Source: Paraburkholderia sp. ZP32-5 (GTDB taxonomy: Bacteria; Pseudomonadota; Gammaproteobacteria; Burkholderiales; Burkholderiaceae). From it: DNA of 64,000 bases. The position numbers and the translations under genes were made by a program. This document shows positions 32,763 through 41,731 of the stretch, piece after piece. The stretch is taken from assembly GCF_021390495.1 (NCBI RefSeq), contig NZ_JAJEJP010000002.1, forward strand, positions 2,542,001 through 2,606,000, read 5' to 3'. A model generated the notes under the pieces. That model saw only the letters and a program-made list of their open reading frames with translations. It was not told the origin of the DNA and did no database searches. How positions within the stretch are numbered: position 1 is the stretch's first letter; each line of letters opens with the position of its first letter.

Positions 32763-33473
32763 TTACATCCCCAGATAGGCGCGGCGCAATTCGTCGCTCG
32801 CGAGCAGTTCGGCGCAGGTGCCGCCGTGGCGGATCGCGCCGTTTTCCAGCACGTAGCCGCGCTGGCCGGTTTCGAGCGACTGGCCGACGTTCTGCTCGAC
32901 GAGCAGGATCGACAGCCCGTCGCGTTGCAGCCGCGCGATCAGCGCGAACAGTTCCTCGACCATCAGCGGCGACAGACCGAGCGACGGTTCGTCGAGAATC
33001 AGCAGGCGCGGTTCGGCCATCAGACCGCGGCCGATCGCGAGCATCTGCTGTTCGCCGCCGGACATCGTGCCGGCCGGCTGCGCGATACGTTCGCGCAGGC
33101 GTGGAAACAGGTCGAGCACGCGTTCGAGGTTGCGCTCGCGCGCGGCACTTGCCCGCGCGAAGGCGCCGAGCGCGAGGTTTTCGCGCACGCTCAGGTTCGG
33201 GAAGATGCGCCGTCCTTCCGGTACGTGAATCAGACCCGCCTGCACGACCTCGCGATAGTGGCGTCCGGTGAGTTCGCGGCCGTCAAAGCGCACGTGGCCG
33301 CTCCATGCCGGCACGATCCCGGACAGCGTGTTGTTCAGCGTGGTCTTGCCCGCGCCGTTGCTGCCGAGCAGCACGACGATCTCGCCTTCGTCGACTTGCA
33401 GGTCGACGCCGCGCAGCACCTCGACGCGGCCATAGCCGGTGCGCAACCCTTCGACTTCGAGCAGCATGCTCAT
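32763..33473 (-). CDS. livF: LivF: branched-chain-type ABC ATPase
   Basis: This 236-residue ATPase has Walker A 'GSNGAGKTTLNNTL', signature 'MSGGEQQMLAIGRGLM' and Walker B 'LLILDEPSLGLSP', the LivF pattern. The start 33473 overlaps the end of livG by 4 bp. It is one of two ATPases in a HAAT-family importer. Such systems carry amino acids, amides, urea or aromatic acids. Confidence 0.93.
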   Translation of the reverse strand: MSMLLEVEGLRTGYGRVEVLRGVDLQVDEGEIVVLLGSNGAGKTTLNNTLSGIVPAWSGHVRFDGRELTGRHYREVVQAGLIHVPEGRRIFPNLSVRENLALGAFARASAARERNLERVLDLFPRLRERIAQPAGTMSGGEQQMLAIGRGLMAEPRLLILDEPSLGLSPLMVEELFALIARLQRDGLSILLVEQNVGQSLETGQRGYVLENGAIRHGGTCAELLASDELRRAYLGM

Positions 33474-34264
33474 GGCGCACCTCCAACGCGCGCGGCGCCG
33501 GGCGCCATGTTTGTTGCGGTCGCATGCGCCGCGAGCCGCTGAGCGGTGCCATGGCCCAGATACGCTTCCACCACGGCCGGATCGGCGGTGACTTCGCGCG
33601 GCGCGCCCGCCGCGATCAGGCGGCCTTGCGCCAGCACCCACACATGCTCGGCAAGGCTCATCACCGCGCGCATCACATGCTCGATCATCAGCACGGTGAC
33701 ACCGCTCGCCGCGATCTCGCGCACCACCGGAATCATTTCGTCGATCTCGCTCGGATTGAGGCCGGCCAGCACTTCGTCGAGCAGCAGCAGACGCGGACGC
33801 GTCGCGAGCGCACGCGCGAGTTCGAGACGCTTGCGTCCGGCCACTGTCAGATCGGCAGCAGGTTTATCGAGTTGTGCATGCAGATGGACGCGCTCAGCGA
33901 TCGCTTCCGCTTCGCGCAGCGCCGCGCGCCGCTCGCGCAGATGCAGATGCGCGCCGACTGCGATGTTCTCGCGCACTGTTTGCGCGCCGAACGGCTGCAC
34001 GATCTGGAACGTGCGCGTGAGCCCCTGGCGCGCCGTCAGATGCGGCGCCTGACCGGTGATGTCGCGGCCGAGGAATTCGACGCGGCCCGCGGTGGGCCGG
34101 AGAAAACCGGATAGCAAGCCGAACAGCGTCGTCTTGCCCGCGCCGTTCGGACCGACCAGCGCGCCGAGCATGCCCGGCCTGATCGCGAGATCGACGTCCT
34201 GCACGGCCTTCAGGCCGCCGAATGTGACGGACAGCCCTTCGGCTTTCAATAGTGGCTCAGACAC
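33470..34264 (-). CDS. livG: LivG: branched-chain-type ABC ATPase
   Basis: This 264-residue ATPase has Walker A 'GPNGAGKTTLFGLLSG', Walker B 'LLLLDEVLAGLNPSEI' and 'LMIEHVMRAVMSLAEHV'. The signature is 'LTVAGRKRLELARAL' with Val-Ala-Gly where Ser-Gly-Gly is most common. It begins with GTG 34264, eight bases inside livM, behind GGAGAAGG. Confidence 0.92.
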   Translation of the reverse strand: MSEPLLKAEGLSVTFGGLKAVQDVDLAIRPGMLGALVGPNGAGKTTLFGLLSGFLRPTAGRVEFLGRDITGQAPHLTARQGLTRTFQIVQPFGAQTVRENIAVGAHLHLRERRAALREAEAIAERVHLHAQLDKPAADLTVAGRKRLELARALATRPRLLLLDEVLAGLNPSEIDEMIPVVREIAASGVTVLMIEHVMRAVMSLAEHVWVLAQGRLIAAGAPREVTADPAVVEAYLGHGTAQRLAAHATATNMAPGAARVGGAP

Positions 34265-35270
34265 GGGCCTTCTCCTTCGCGGTGACGGACCGGGTAGCCG
34301 GATCCTCGGGCTCGTCGCGCCGGCCGGCAAAGATCCGCCGCACCGACGCGCCCGCGCCCGACAGACCGCGCGGCAGGAACATCACGATCACGACGAGCAC
34401 CGCGCCGTAAATCACCATCGACAGACCGGGCAGTTCGCCGAACAGATTGCGCGTCGCTTCGCCGAGCAGATAGAGCACCGCGGCACCGAGCACCGGCCCC
34501 CACAACGTGCCGAGTCCGCCGACGATCGCGCCGACCAGCGCCTCGACCGAGATCGTCGCGCCGAACGCGATATCCGCGTCGATGTACTGGAACATCTGCA
34601 CATAGCACGCGCCCGCCGCGCTCATGAAGAGCCCCGATAGCGCGATCGCGCCGAGCTTCACGCGCAGCGGGTCCACGCCTACCGCGCGCGCCGCGTGTTC
34701 GTTATCGCGGATCGCCTGAAGCCACGCGCCGTAGCGCGAGTGACGCAGCCAGGCGGTAACGGCGAGCGCGGCCGTCACGAACACCAGCAGCACGAGCGCA
34801 TAGCCGCGCGGCGACGCGAATTGCAGATTGCCGAGGCGCTGATGCAGCGGCACCATCAAGCCGACGCCGGCGCCGGTGAACGACAGCGATACCGCGAGGA
34901 TGCGAAACACTTCCGCGAACGCCAGCGTGACGAGCGCGAAATAGGAACCCTTGAGGCCGTAGCGGAATGTGATTGCGCCCATCGCGAGCGCCGTCACGAC
35001 GCCGACCAATAGCGCGAACGGTATCGCGAGCCATGGATTCCAGCCCCACTGCAACTGCGCGATCGCTTGCGCATAGGCACCGACGCCGAAAAACAGCGCA
35101 TGGCCGAACGACAACTGACCGCCGTAGCCGCCGAGAATGTTCCAGGCCTGCGACAGCAGCACCGAGTACAGCGTCATCATCACGAACGTCAGCGCGACGC
35201 CGGATTGCAGCATGAACAGCGCGGCCGTGACGACGACGGCGAACAGAACGATTGAACGAAGATCGCGCAT
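34257..35270 (-). CDS. livM: LivM: branched-chain-type ABC permease
   Basis: This 337-residue inner-membrane permease has the LivM pattern, including 'SQAWNILGGYGGQLSFGHALFFGVGAY' and the coupling segment 'SRYGAWLQAIRDNEHAARAVGVD'. About eight to ten hydrophobic helices are visible. It starts 3 bp after livH. Confidence 0.93.
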   Translation of the reverse strand: MRDLRSIVLFAVVVTAALFMLQSGVALTFVMMTLYSVLLSQAWNILGGYGGQLSFGHALFFGVGAYAQAIAQLQWGWNPWLAIPFALLVGVVTALAMGAITFRYGLKGSYFALVTLAFAEVFRILAVSLSFTGAGVGLMVPLHQRLGNLQFASPRGYALVLLVFVTAALAVTAWLRHSRYGAWLQAIRDNEHAARAVGVDPLRVKLGAIALSGLFMSAAGACYVQMFQYIDADIAFGATISVEALVGAIVGGLGTLWGPVLGAAVLYLLGEATRNLFGELPGLSMVIYGAVLVVIVMFLPRGLSGAGASVRRIFAGRRDEPEDPATRSVTAKEKARV

Positions 35271-35273
35271 CGC

Positions 35274-36146
35274 TTACGCCCTCGCGCCGAATAGGCCCTG
35301 CGGACGCAGGAGCACCACGATGATGAACAGCGCGAAGATGCCCATCTGTCCGAGCGAATCGCCGAGCCACAAACCGCCGAGCGACTCGACCACGCCGATC
35401 AGCAGACCGCCGAGCAACGCGCCGACGAAGCTGCCCATGCCGCCGAGCACGACGATCGTGAAAGCGATCAGCACGAAGCCATTGCCGACCTGCGGATTCA
35501 CGTAGTAGGTCGGCAGCAGGAAGCACGCGGCCGCGCCCACGCAGGCCATGCCGATACCAAACGAGATCGCGTACACGCGCTCCACGTCGATGCCCATCAG
35601 CTTCGCGCCGTGCTTCTCGCGCGCCACCGCGCGGATCGCGCGGCCGAGACGGGTTGCGCGCATGATCCAGAACAGCAGCGCGGAGACGGCCAACGCGCCG
35701 CCGAGTGCGATCAGCTTGGGCACCGCGAGCATCACCGGACCGATATTGACGGTGGCGAGCGTGTAAGGCGTGTCGATCGTGTGCGTGTCCGAATGGAACA
35801 CCACGAGCGCCAGGTTCTCCAGCACGATCGCGATGCCGAGCGTGACGAGCAGGATGTTCTCGTCCTTGCCGTGACTCGCGCGCTCGATCACGCAGCGCTG
35901 CAATGCATAGCCGAGCGCAAACATGCCGAGCGTGACGAACGGCAATGCCACATACGGGTCGATGCCGAGCTTCTCCCTGGCGAGCCAGACCGCGTAGAGC
36001 GCGACCATCAACGCTGCGCCGTGCGCGAAGTTGATGATGTGCAGCACGCCATACACGAGCGTGAGGCCGAGCGCGATCAACGCGTACACAGCACCTGTCG
36101 TCAGGCCGTTCAGCACGGCGGACAGCAGAATGACCGGGTCCAGCAT
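35274..36146 (-). CDS. livH: LivH: branched-chain-type ABC permease
   Basis: This 290-residue permease has 'NGLTTGAVYALIALGLTLVYGVLHIINFAHG', the LivH N-terminal signature, and the coupling segment 'TRLGRAIRAVAREKHGAKLMGID'. It starts 4 bp after livK. Confidence 0.93.
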   Translation of the reverse strand: MLDPVILLSAVLNGLTTGAVYALIALGLTLVYGVLHIINFAHGAALMVALYAVWLAREKLGIDPYVALPFVTLGMFALGYALQRCVIERASHGKDENILLVTLGIAIVLENLALVVFHSDTHTIDTPYTLATVNIGPVMLAVPKLIALGGALAVSALLFWIMRATRLGRAIRAVAREKHGAKLMGIDVERVYAISFGIGMACVGAAACFLLPTYYVNPQVGNGFVLIAFTIVVLGGMGSFVGALLGGLLIGVVESLGGLWLGDSLGQMGIFALFIIVVLLRPQGLFGARA

Positions 36147-36150
36147 GACC

Positions 36151-37359
36151 TCAGGCCTTCAGCGGAAAGACCGGCGCGACCTGCCGGTAGGTATCGGGCA
36201 GGATCACCTTGATATCGTTGCCGGACACCTGCGTGAGCAGCGGCTGCGCGCCGGTGTTCTGACCGTTGCTGAAGTGGGTCGGACCGTAGGGCATGAAATG
36301 GTTGCTGAACGTGCTCGCGGCGAGTGCCGCGGTGATCGCCGCGCGATCGGTCGAATGCGCGCGTTCGATCGCGTCGGCGAGCAGCATCATCGACGTGTAG
36401 GTCATGAAGACCTCGTAGCTGAAGAAGGCGCCCTTCGCATCGACGCGTTGCTTGAGCGGCGCGACGCGTGGATCTTTCGGATTGAACCAGTGATTGCAAT
36501 CGATGATGCCGTCGGCGATATCCGGAAACTCCTTCAGAAACTTGTAGCTCGACGCCGCGCCGCCGAGTACCGAATAGATCGCTTTCGGGCGAACCTGCTG
36601 CTGCTTCATCGCGCGCAGCAGCAGCGCGTATTCGTTGTAGTAGTTCGCGGGAATCACGATATCGGGATTCACCGAGCGCATGCGCAGCACGATGTTGTTG
36701 AAGTCGCGTGTCGGGTTCGCGTGCTTGACCACTTCCTTGACTTCGAAGCCGTGCGCCGGCAGTTCCTTTTGCAGCAGTTGCGCGGTACCGGTGCCGAACA
36801 GCGATTCCTCGTGCACGATCATCACCGTCTTCGCAGGCTTGCCGGCGGCGGTATTGAGCGCGGCCAGACCCTCGACCGCCGCAGCCGAACAGATCCGGTA
36901 GCCCGGTCCGAAGCGGAACGTATTCGTGAGTCCGCGCTCGACGATCTGGTCGGCGACGCCGACATCGACCACATGCGGCAGCCCGTATTTCGCGGCGGTT
37001 TGTGTGGTCGCGAGACAGATGGCCGACGCATACGCGCCGAGCACCGCCGATACCCCCGCTTCGTTCATCCGCTCGACCTCGGCGGAGCCCGCTTCGGGAC
37101 GCGATTGCGCGTCGCCGAGAACGGCCTCGATCGGCGCGCCGCCCAGCGACTTGATACCGCCCGCCGCGTTGATGTCCTCGATCGCGAGCAACGCGCCCAG
37201 CCGGCACTGCTGACCGGAATAGGCGAGCGCGCCGGTGACGGGATGCAGCACGCCGATACGTACGGGCTTGCCGGCGGCGCGCGCCGTCAGCGAGACACCC
37301 GAGGCGGTCATAACGGCGAGTGCAGTGGACTGGCGCAGGAACGCGCGACGCGAATTCAT
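36151..37359 (-). CDS. livK: LivK-type periplasmic binding protein
   Basis: This 402-residue type-I binding protein has a twin-arginine-like signal 'MNSRRAFLRQSTALAVMTASG', then 'RIGVLHPVTGALAYSGQQ' and 'AIEDINAAGGIKSLGG'. It resembles the amide/urea-binding branch (AmiC/FmdD type) as much as LivJ. The start 37359 follows GGAGA. It is the first transporter gene after gntR, with a 20-bp gap. Confidence 0.9.
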   Translation of the reverse strand: MNSRRAFLRQSTALAVMTASGVSLTARAAGKPVRIGVLHPVTGALAYSGQQCRLGALLAIEDINAAGGIKSLGGAPIEAVLGDAQSRPEAGSAEVERMNEAGVSAVLGAYASAICLATTQTAAKYGLPHVVDVGVADQIVERGLTNTFRFGPGYRICSAAAVEGLAALNTAAGKPAKTVMIVHEESLFGTGTAQLLQKELPAHGFEVKEVVKHANPTRDFNNIVLRMRSVNPDIVIPANYYNEYALLLRAMKQQQVRPKAIYSVLGGAASSYKFLKEFPDIADGIIDCNHWFNPKDPRVAPLKQRVDAKGAFFSYEVFMTYTSMMLLADAIERAHSTDRAAITAALAASTFSNHFMPYGPTHFSNGQNTGAQPLLTQVSGNDIKVILPDTYRQVAPVFPLKA

Positions 37360-37379
37360 GGGCGATTCTCCAGGCGGGA

Positions 37380-38180
37380 TCAAGAGGATTTCGTGGCCAG
37401 CTCATCGCTGACCGATACTTTGGCGTCGATGCCACCGACGCGTGAAAGCTGCATCTGATACTGATAGCGGTCCGGCCGGTAGAGGCCCTGCAGCAGTTGC
37501 ACCGGGCGCTCGTTGACGTCGCGCACGAGCCGCGTGACGGCCAGCAGCGCGGAACCTACCGCGACTTCCAGATGCCGCGCGACCACCGCATCGGCAAGCC
37601 GCGCGCTGATGGTTTGCGTCGCCGCACCCAGTTCGACGCCGGCTTCTTCGAGCAGCACCAGCATCGGTTTGCGTTCGAGATCCTTGCGCGTGATCTGCGC
37701 GAGGCCTTCCGGCACGTGCGTCGTGATGTAGGAGATCGGCCCGGTCTGCGCGCTGCGTACGCGAATGCACTTGAGAACGGACGCACCGGAATCGAGCGCG
37801 AGTGCTTCCGCAATCGCCTCGGTTGCATTCACCACGGTGCTGTCGATCACGTGGACACGCGTGCGCAGACCCATCGTGACGATATTGCCGAGCAGGCCGT
37901 TCAGATGCGCCTTTTCGCGCGATATGCGGCTGCCCTTGCCGTCGCCGGTGGAGCGTCCCTGCTGCAACGGCCATGTGCCGAGACCCGGGCGGCGCACGAT
38001 CAGGCCGTCGGCAACCAGCATTTCCATCGACTTGCGAATCGTGATGCGGCCGACACCGAACTGCTCGGCCAGTTGATGCTCACCAGGCACGCCATCGCGA
38101 TCGAAACGTCCCTCCTGCAACTGTTCACGCAGGACGAGGTAGATCTGGTGATACTTCGGCAGGGGCAAGGACATATCCAT
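37380..38180 (-). CDS. GntR-family regulator, HutC/UTRA type
   Basis: This 266-residue protein has an N-terminal winged helix ('KYHQIYLVLREQLQEGRF', 'GEHQLAEQFGVGRITIRKSMEML', 'RPGLGTWP') and a C-terminal UTRA ligand-binding domain. It is the first gene of the 13-gene operon and probably controls it and the upstream porin through the repeated 43-bp block. The start is uncertain among ATG 38216, 38180 and 38174; 38180 begins just before the conserved N terminus. Confidence 0.88.
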   Translation of the reverse strand: MDMSLPLPKYHQIYLVLREQLQEGRFDRDGVPGEHQLAEQFGVGRITIRKSMEMLVADGLIVRRPGLGTWPLQQGRSTGDGKGSRISREKAHLNGLLGNIVTMGLRTRVHVIDSTVVNATEAIAEALALDSGASVLKCIRVRSAQTGPISYITTHVPEGLAQITRKDLERKPMLVLLEEAGVELGAATQTISARLADAVVARHLEVAVGSALLAVTRLVRDVNERPVQLLQGLYRPDRYQYQMQLSRVGGIDAKVSVSDELATKSS

Positions 38181-38210
38181 GGCGACGATTCTCGAAGTGT
38201 CATAATGTCC

Positions 38211-38253
38211 CGTCAATGGAACAAACTAAGCGGCAAATGTTCTATCGGGGAAA
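38211..38253 (-). promoter_or_regulatory. Repeated 43-bp control block, copy A (upstream of gntR)
   Basis: This block matches 39801-39843 at about 36 of 43 positions. It holds the inverted repeat TGGAACA-N14-TGTTCTA (38217-38244) and, on the minus strand, a TTGACG hexamer at 38216-38211 that could be a -35 box. It is probably the binding site of the GntR protein itself. Confidence 0.65.
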
Positions 38254-38366
38254 CACCTACGCGAAACGATCAGGCTTGCAAACAGGGATCGCGCACCGCG
38301 CTCGTGCCTTGAATCGGTGCACACGCAAGCGTGGTATCCGCGTACCGCGAGAACCGTCCTGCGTGC

Positions 38367-39533
38367 TCAGAAACGATGCCGCAGACCGACGTAATAGCTC
38401 ATCTGATTGTCCGCGCCATTGAGCTTCACGCCTGAGCCGCCGGTCCAGTTGGTGGTCGTGGTGCCGAAGAGTCCGGACCAGTCACCGTCGACGCGCTCAT
38501 AAGCAGCAGCGAAATAGAGGTCGGTGCGTTTGGACAGGAAATAGTCCACCACGCCATATAGCGTTTGCCGCTTGCCGCCGAAGTTGCTCGCGGTGGTGTT
38601 GTTGTACATGTACGCGCCGATCAGTTGCCAGGCCGGCGCGGGCAAGTAGCTCGCGGCGAGCGTGAAGAACTGGTCGCGCCGCGCGGCCGAGAACACCGAG
38701 CCGATCGCGGCGACCGTGGTCGGCGTGGCTGGCGTGCTCATGTTGGTGATCGAGGCGGAATCCACGCCGCCATTGGTGGCGTCGAAGCCGGCGTCGCGCT
38801 GGCTTTGCAGATAGTCCGCATGCAGCGTCACCGCACCCAGTCCAACTTTCGCACCCAGCGACCAGGTTTTCGCCGAGCGGCTCTGCGAATCTCGCGTCTG
38901 CTGCACTTGCGCGGTGGCCACGCTCTTGCCGTGCGTATACGACAGACCACCCGACGCCGATGAGCGCGCCGAGTTATGACCAGCGATGCCGCCGAACGCG
39001 TACTGCAGGTTCACGCCGAATTCGCCGAACTTTCTGGTCCACGTAATGGCATTGTCGTAACGCTGGCCGGTGAGGAAAACGAGCCACGAATTGGTCGGCG
39101 GCGCGCCGATAAAGATCGGATCGACCGATGAAATCGCGACCACCGCGCCGGTGTACTGGCGGCCCAGATCGACTTCGCCCCATATCCCCTGAAGCCCGAC
39201 GAACGCCTGGCGGCCGAATAGCTGGCCTTGCTGATCGAAGGTGCCCTTGTCCGAATTGAAGCCGTTTTCGAGCACGAAATGCGCCTTCATGCCGCTACCG
39301 AGATCTTCGAAACCCTGCAGCCCGAAGCGGCTGGCGGAAAGAAAGCCCTCGCCGGCCTGGTTCATCGACACGACGTGGCCACCATTCGGATCCGCATGAT
39401 TCTGGAATACAACGGCGCTTTCGATCACGCCATAAAGCGTGACGCTCGACTGGGCATGCGCAGGTACCGCCGCGGTAGCGAGAAGCGTGGCGGTGCAGGC
39501 CAGCACGGGTATTCTGTTCAATAACGTGTTCAT
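38367..39533 (-). CDS. Gram-negative porin
   Basis: This 388-residue porin has a signal peptide ending 'AAVPAHA', mature start 'QSSVTLYGVIESAV', 'GFEDLGSGMKAHFVLENGF', and terminal 'YYVGLRHRF'. It lies upstream of gntR on the same strand and has its own promoter region with block B. Shared control with the 13-gene operon suggests it passes the same substrate through the outer membrane. Confidence 0.92.
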   Translation of the reverse strand: MNTLLNRIPVLACTATLLATAAVPAHAQSSVTLYGVIESAVVFQNHADPNGGHVVSMNQAGEGFLSASRFGLQGFEDLGSGMKAHFVLENGFNSDKGTFDQQGQLFGRQAFVGLQGIWGEVDLGRQYTGAVVAISSVDPIFIGAPPTNSWLVFLTGQRYDNAITWTRKFGEFGVNLQYAFGGIAGHNSARSSASGGLSYTHGKSVATAQVQQTRDSQSRSAKTWSLGAKVGLGAVTLHADYLQSQRDAGFDATNGGVDSASITNMSTPATPTTVAAIGSVFSAARRDQFFTLAASYLPAPAWQLIGAYMYNNTTASNFGGKRQTLYGVVDYFLSKRTDLYFAAAYERVDGDWSGLFGTTTTNWTGGSGVKLNGADNQMSYYVGLRHRF

Positions 39534-39937
39534 GTTCTTTTACTTGTGGTTGGAGAAGAAGGCCATTGGTAACGAGCTGCGCTTTCGCCGCGCACGAGCG
39601 TGCTCCACCCTGGTGCGCGAAATCGCGCACCAATGGCAGGCGTCGGAAATAGATGGAAAATCACGCGGTGAAATGCGAGAACGCACCGCGTCAAATGAAA
39701 TCAACCGTGCTTAATGCACGTCATTCGATCGATACGGGAATAGTCATGAGCGGCACCATGGGAGTCGGCTAGATGCGACTCTATGAGGCTCAATTTGTAG
39801 CGTCAATGGAACAAATGACGGGGAAAATGTCCTATCGGGCAAATCCCTAGCGGGTAGAAGAACTCGATTGTCTTTCGGAAAGTTAACTGAATACCTTCCG
39901 CTTTTGGCAATGAGTAGTCAGCAAAGAGGGCATTTCG
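39534..39937. other. Porin upstream region
   Basis: About 400 bp without a gene. It carries block B at 39801-39843. The rest up to the end of the orphan ATPase at 39938 shows no clear feature. Confidence 0.5.
39801..39843 (-). promoter_or_regulatory. Repeated 43-bp control block, copy B (upstream of porin)
   Basis: Second copy of the block at 38211. The inverted repeat is TGGAACA-N14-TGTCCTA. On the minus strand TTGACG (39806-39801) is followed, 17 bp later, by TAGAGT (39783-39778), a possible promoter that would give a leader of roughly 240 nt for the porin. Confidence 0.62.
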
Positions 39938-40753
39938 CTAATCAAGCTCAATCCGCGGCACAGCCGCCACTAGCCTCTGCGTATACGGATGCTGCGGCGT
40001 CGTCAGTACGTCCTGAGCCGGACCGATTTCCACGAGCTCGCCTTTCATCATTACCGCGACGCGATCCGCAAATGCACGCGCGATCGAGATGTCATGCGTC
40101 GTCATCAGATACGCGACGTCGCGGCGACGCTGGATCTCAAGCAGCAGATTCAGCACCTGGCCGCGAATCGATACATCGGCGCCCGACAGCGGCTCGTCGG
40201 CGATGATCAGGCGCGGCTCCATCGCGAGCGACCGTGCGATCGATACGCGCTGACGCTGGCCGCCGCTCAACTCGTGTGGAAAGCGGTCGAGAAACCTGGC
40301 CGCCGGCAGCAAACCGACGTCTTCCAGCAGCGCGGTGCAACGCGCGTGCTCGTTGCCGGGCTGCTTCCACAACGCTTGCGTCAGCAACGCACGCACGGTC
40401 TTGCGCGGATTCAGCGACGCTGTCGAATCCTGAAAGATCGGCTGCATGTCGGTGCGCAGCCGGCGGAACGCGTCGGGGGTCAACGCGTTCAGGTCCTTCC
40501 CATCGAACATCACGCGGCCCGCATCCGGTTGCAACAGACCGAGCGCGATGCGGCCCAATGTCGATTTGCCCGAGCCGCTCTCGCCCACCAGCGCAACGAT
40601 CTCGCCGACATGCAAGTCGAAGCCCGCTTCCACGCGCGCCACGTACTGCTGGCCGTTGAACTGACCCGACGCTGCCCCCTCGGCGCCTGGCACGCTGCTC
40701 ACCTGGCGGGTCTCGTCGTAGTGCTGCTGGACAACAGCGCCCGACAGGTTCAC
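39938..40753 (-). CDS. Orphan peptide-type ABC ATPase (DppF-like), probably a remnant
   Basis: This 271-residue frame has Walker A 'GESGSGKSTLGRIAL', 'QPIFQDSTASLNPRKTV', signature 'LSGGQRQRVSIARSLA', Walker B 'LIIADEPLSGADVS' and 'TPQHPYTQRLVAAVP'. These belong to a dipeptide/oligopeptide importer, yet no permease, binding protein or partner ATPase adjoins it. The first 35 residues do not look like a DppF N terminus, the only start is GTG, and the frame stays open upstream. It may be a truncated or fused relic. Confidence 0.65.
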   Translation of the reverse strand: MNLSGAVVQQHYDETRQVSSVPGAEGAASGQFNGQQYVARVEAGFDLHVGEIVALVGESGSGKSTLGRIALGLLQPDAGRVMFDGKDLNALTPDAFRRLRTDMQPIFQDSTASLNPRKTVRALLTQALWKQPGNEHARCTALLEDVGLLPAARFLDRFPHELSGGQRQRVSIARSLAMEPRLIIADEPLSGADVSIRGQVLNLLLEIQRRRDVAYLMTTHDISIARAFADRVAVMMKGELVEIGPAQDVLTTPQHPYTQRLVAAVPRIELD

Positions 40754-41011
40754 GTACCACGGGCTGCCCGTATAGCCTGGAAGTGAGGGGGGCGGTTGTA
40801 TTGTTTGACGCTTCGTGCTGTCAAGGGACGATCCACGCGATAGATGCTTTGGTCTTTATCGTTTGTCCTTCAGGATCGATTGATCTGCTTTGGTATACAG
40901 TTTAAGTACACGACTGGCTGCGTGTTCAGACATGATGGTTATCCGGCAATGCACATAGCACGCGTGGTACGCTTGTCGCCAGGTATTCAACGATGCAGAC
41001 AACGAGACCCG
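40754..41011. other. Region before ndm-type regulator
   Basis: A gap of 258 bp with no gene. GGTATAC at 40892-40898 matches a motif in the divergent porin/ndmC promoter. Confidence 0.4.
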
Positions 41012-41698
41012 ATGAAGAGGATGACCAAGAGCGAAGCTATCGTCGACAGCATCAAGCAGGCCATCATTGGCCATCAACTCCAGCCCGGTACGAAGCTGCG
41101 AGAAGAACACCTGTCCCAGATTTTTGGTGTCAGCCGCACCTTGGTGCGGCCGGCGTTGCTCAAGTTGTCCCAGGATGGGCTGGTCACGCTCGAGCCGGGC
41201 AAGGTGGCGTCGGTATCTGAAATCACGCCGCGTGAAGCAAACGATATCTTCGAGGCGAGACTGATGCTCGAGAAGCAGGTCCTCGCCCGGTTGTGTACGC
41301 ACGCTACGCCGCAAACCATTACAACGCTACGCGCCCATGTCGCGAAAGAACGATCGGCGCTCAAATCGGGGATACAGGAAGATATCGTTCGATTGGGCTC
41401 GGGTTTCCACCTGCTGATGGCGAAGGAGTGCGGAAACAGTCTTCTCGCCGAATGGCTCGAAGAAGTGTTGAATCGCGTCGCACTGATTTTCATGCTTTAC
41501 CGTCACACCTACGCGGAACACACCGCGTGTCTGATCGACGAGCATGAAACGATGGTCAAGCACATCGAAAAACGTCAACTCGGCAAAGCCATCGAACTCG
41601 TCGAACCACACCTGAAAATCGTGCAAGGCAGTTTGATGAGTGACGACACACCGGCCGAGTTCGACGCGCTCAAGCATGCGCTGATTCGCGAGCGCTGA
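41012..41698 (+). CDS. GntR-family regulator, FCD type
   Basis: This 228-residue protein has an N-terminal winged helix ('SEAIVDSIKQAIIGHQLQPGTKLREEHLSQIFGVSRTLVRPAL') and an all-helical FCD effector domain, whose metal-site residues include 'FHLLMAKECGN'. FCD regulators respond to small organic acids or related metabolites. It is convergent with a porin and close to the methylxanthine-type demethylase genes, which it likely controls. The frame extends upstream to 40844 without homology; 41012 is chosen, with 41021 as alternative. Confidence 0.87.
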   Translation: MKRMTKSEAIVDSIKQAIIGHQLQPGTKLREEHLSQIFGVSRTLVRPALLKLSQDGLVTLEPGKVASVSEITPREANDIFEARLMLEKQVLARLCTHATPQTITTLRAHVAKERSALKSGIQEDIVRLGSGFHLLMAKECGNSLLAEWLEEVLNRVALIFMLYRHTYAEHTACLIDEHETMVKHIEKRQLGKAIELVEPHLKIVQGSLMSDDTPAEFDALKHALIRER

Positions 41699-41731
41699 CA
41701 TCGACGTGCCGCGCTCGGTGCAATACCAGGC

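Noticed and set aside
31338..33542. A 734-codon plus-strand frame
   Set aside because: Antisense to the LeuC-type and LivF genes, which have intact catalytic motifs and correct spacing; no family signature in the shadow frame.
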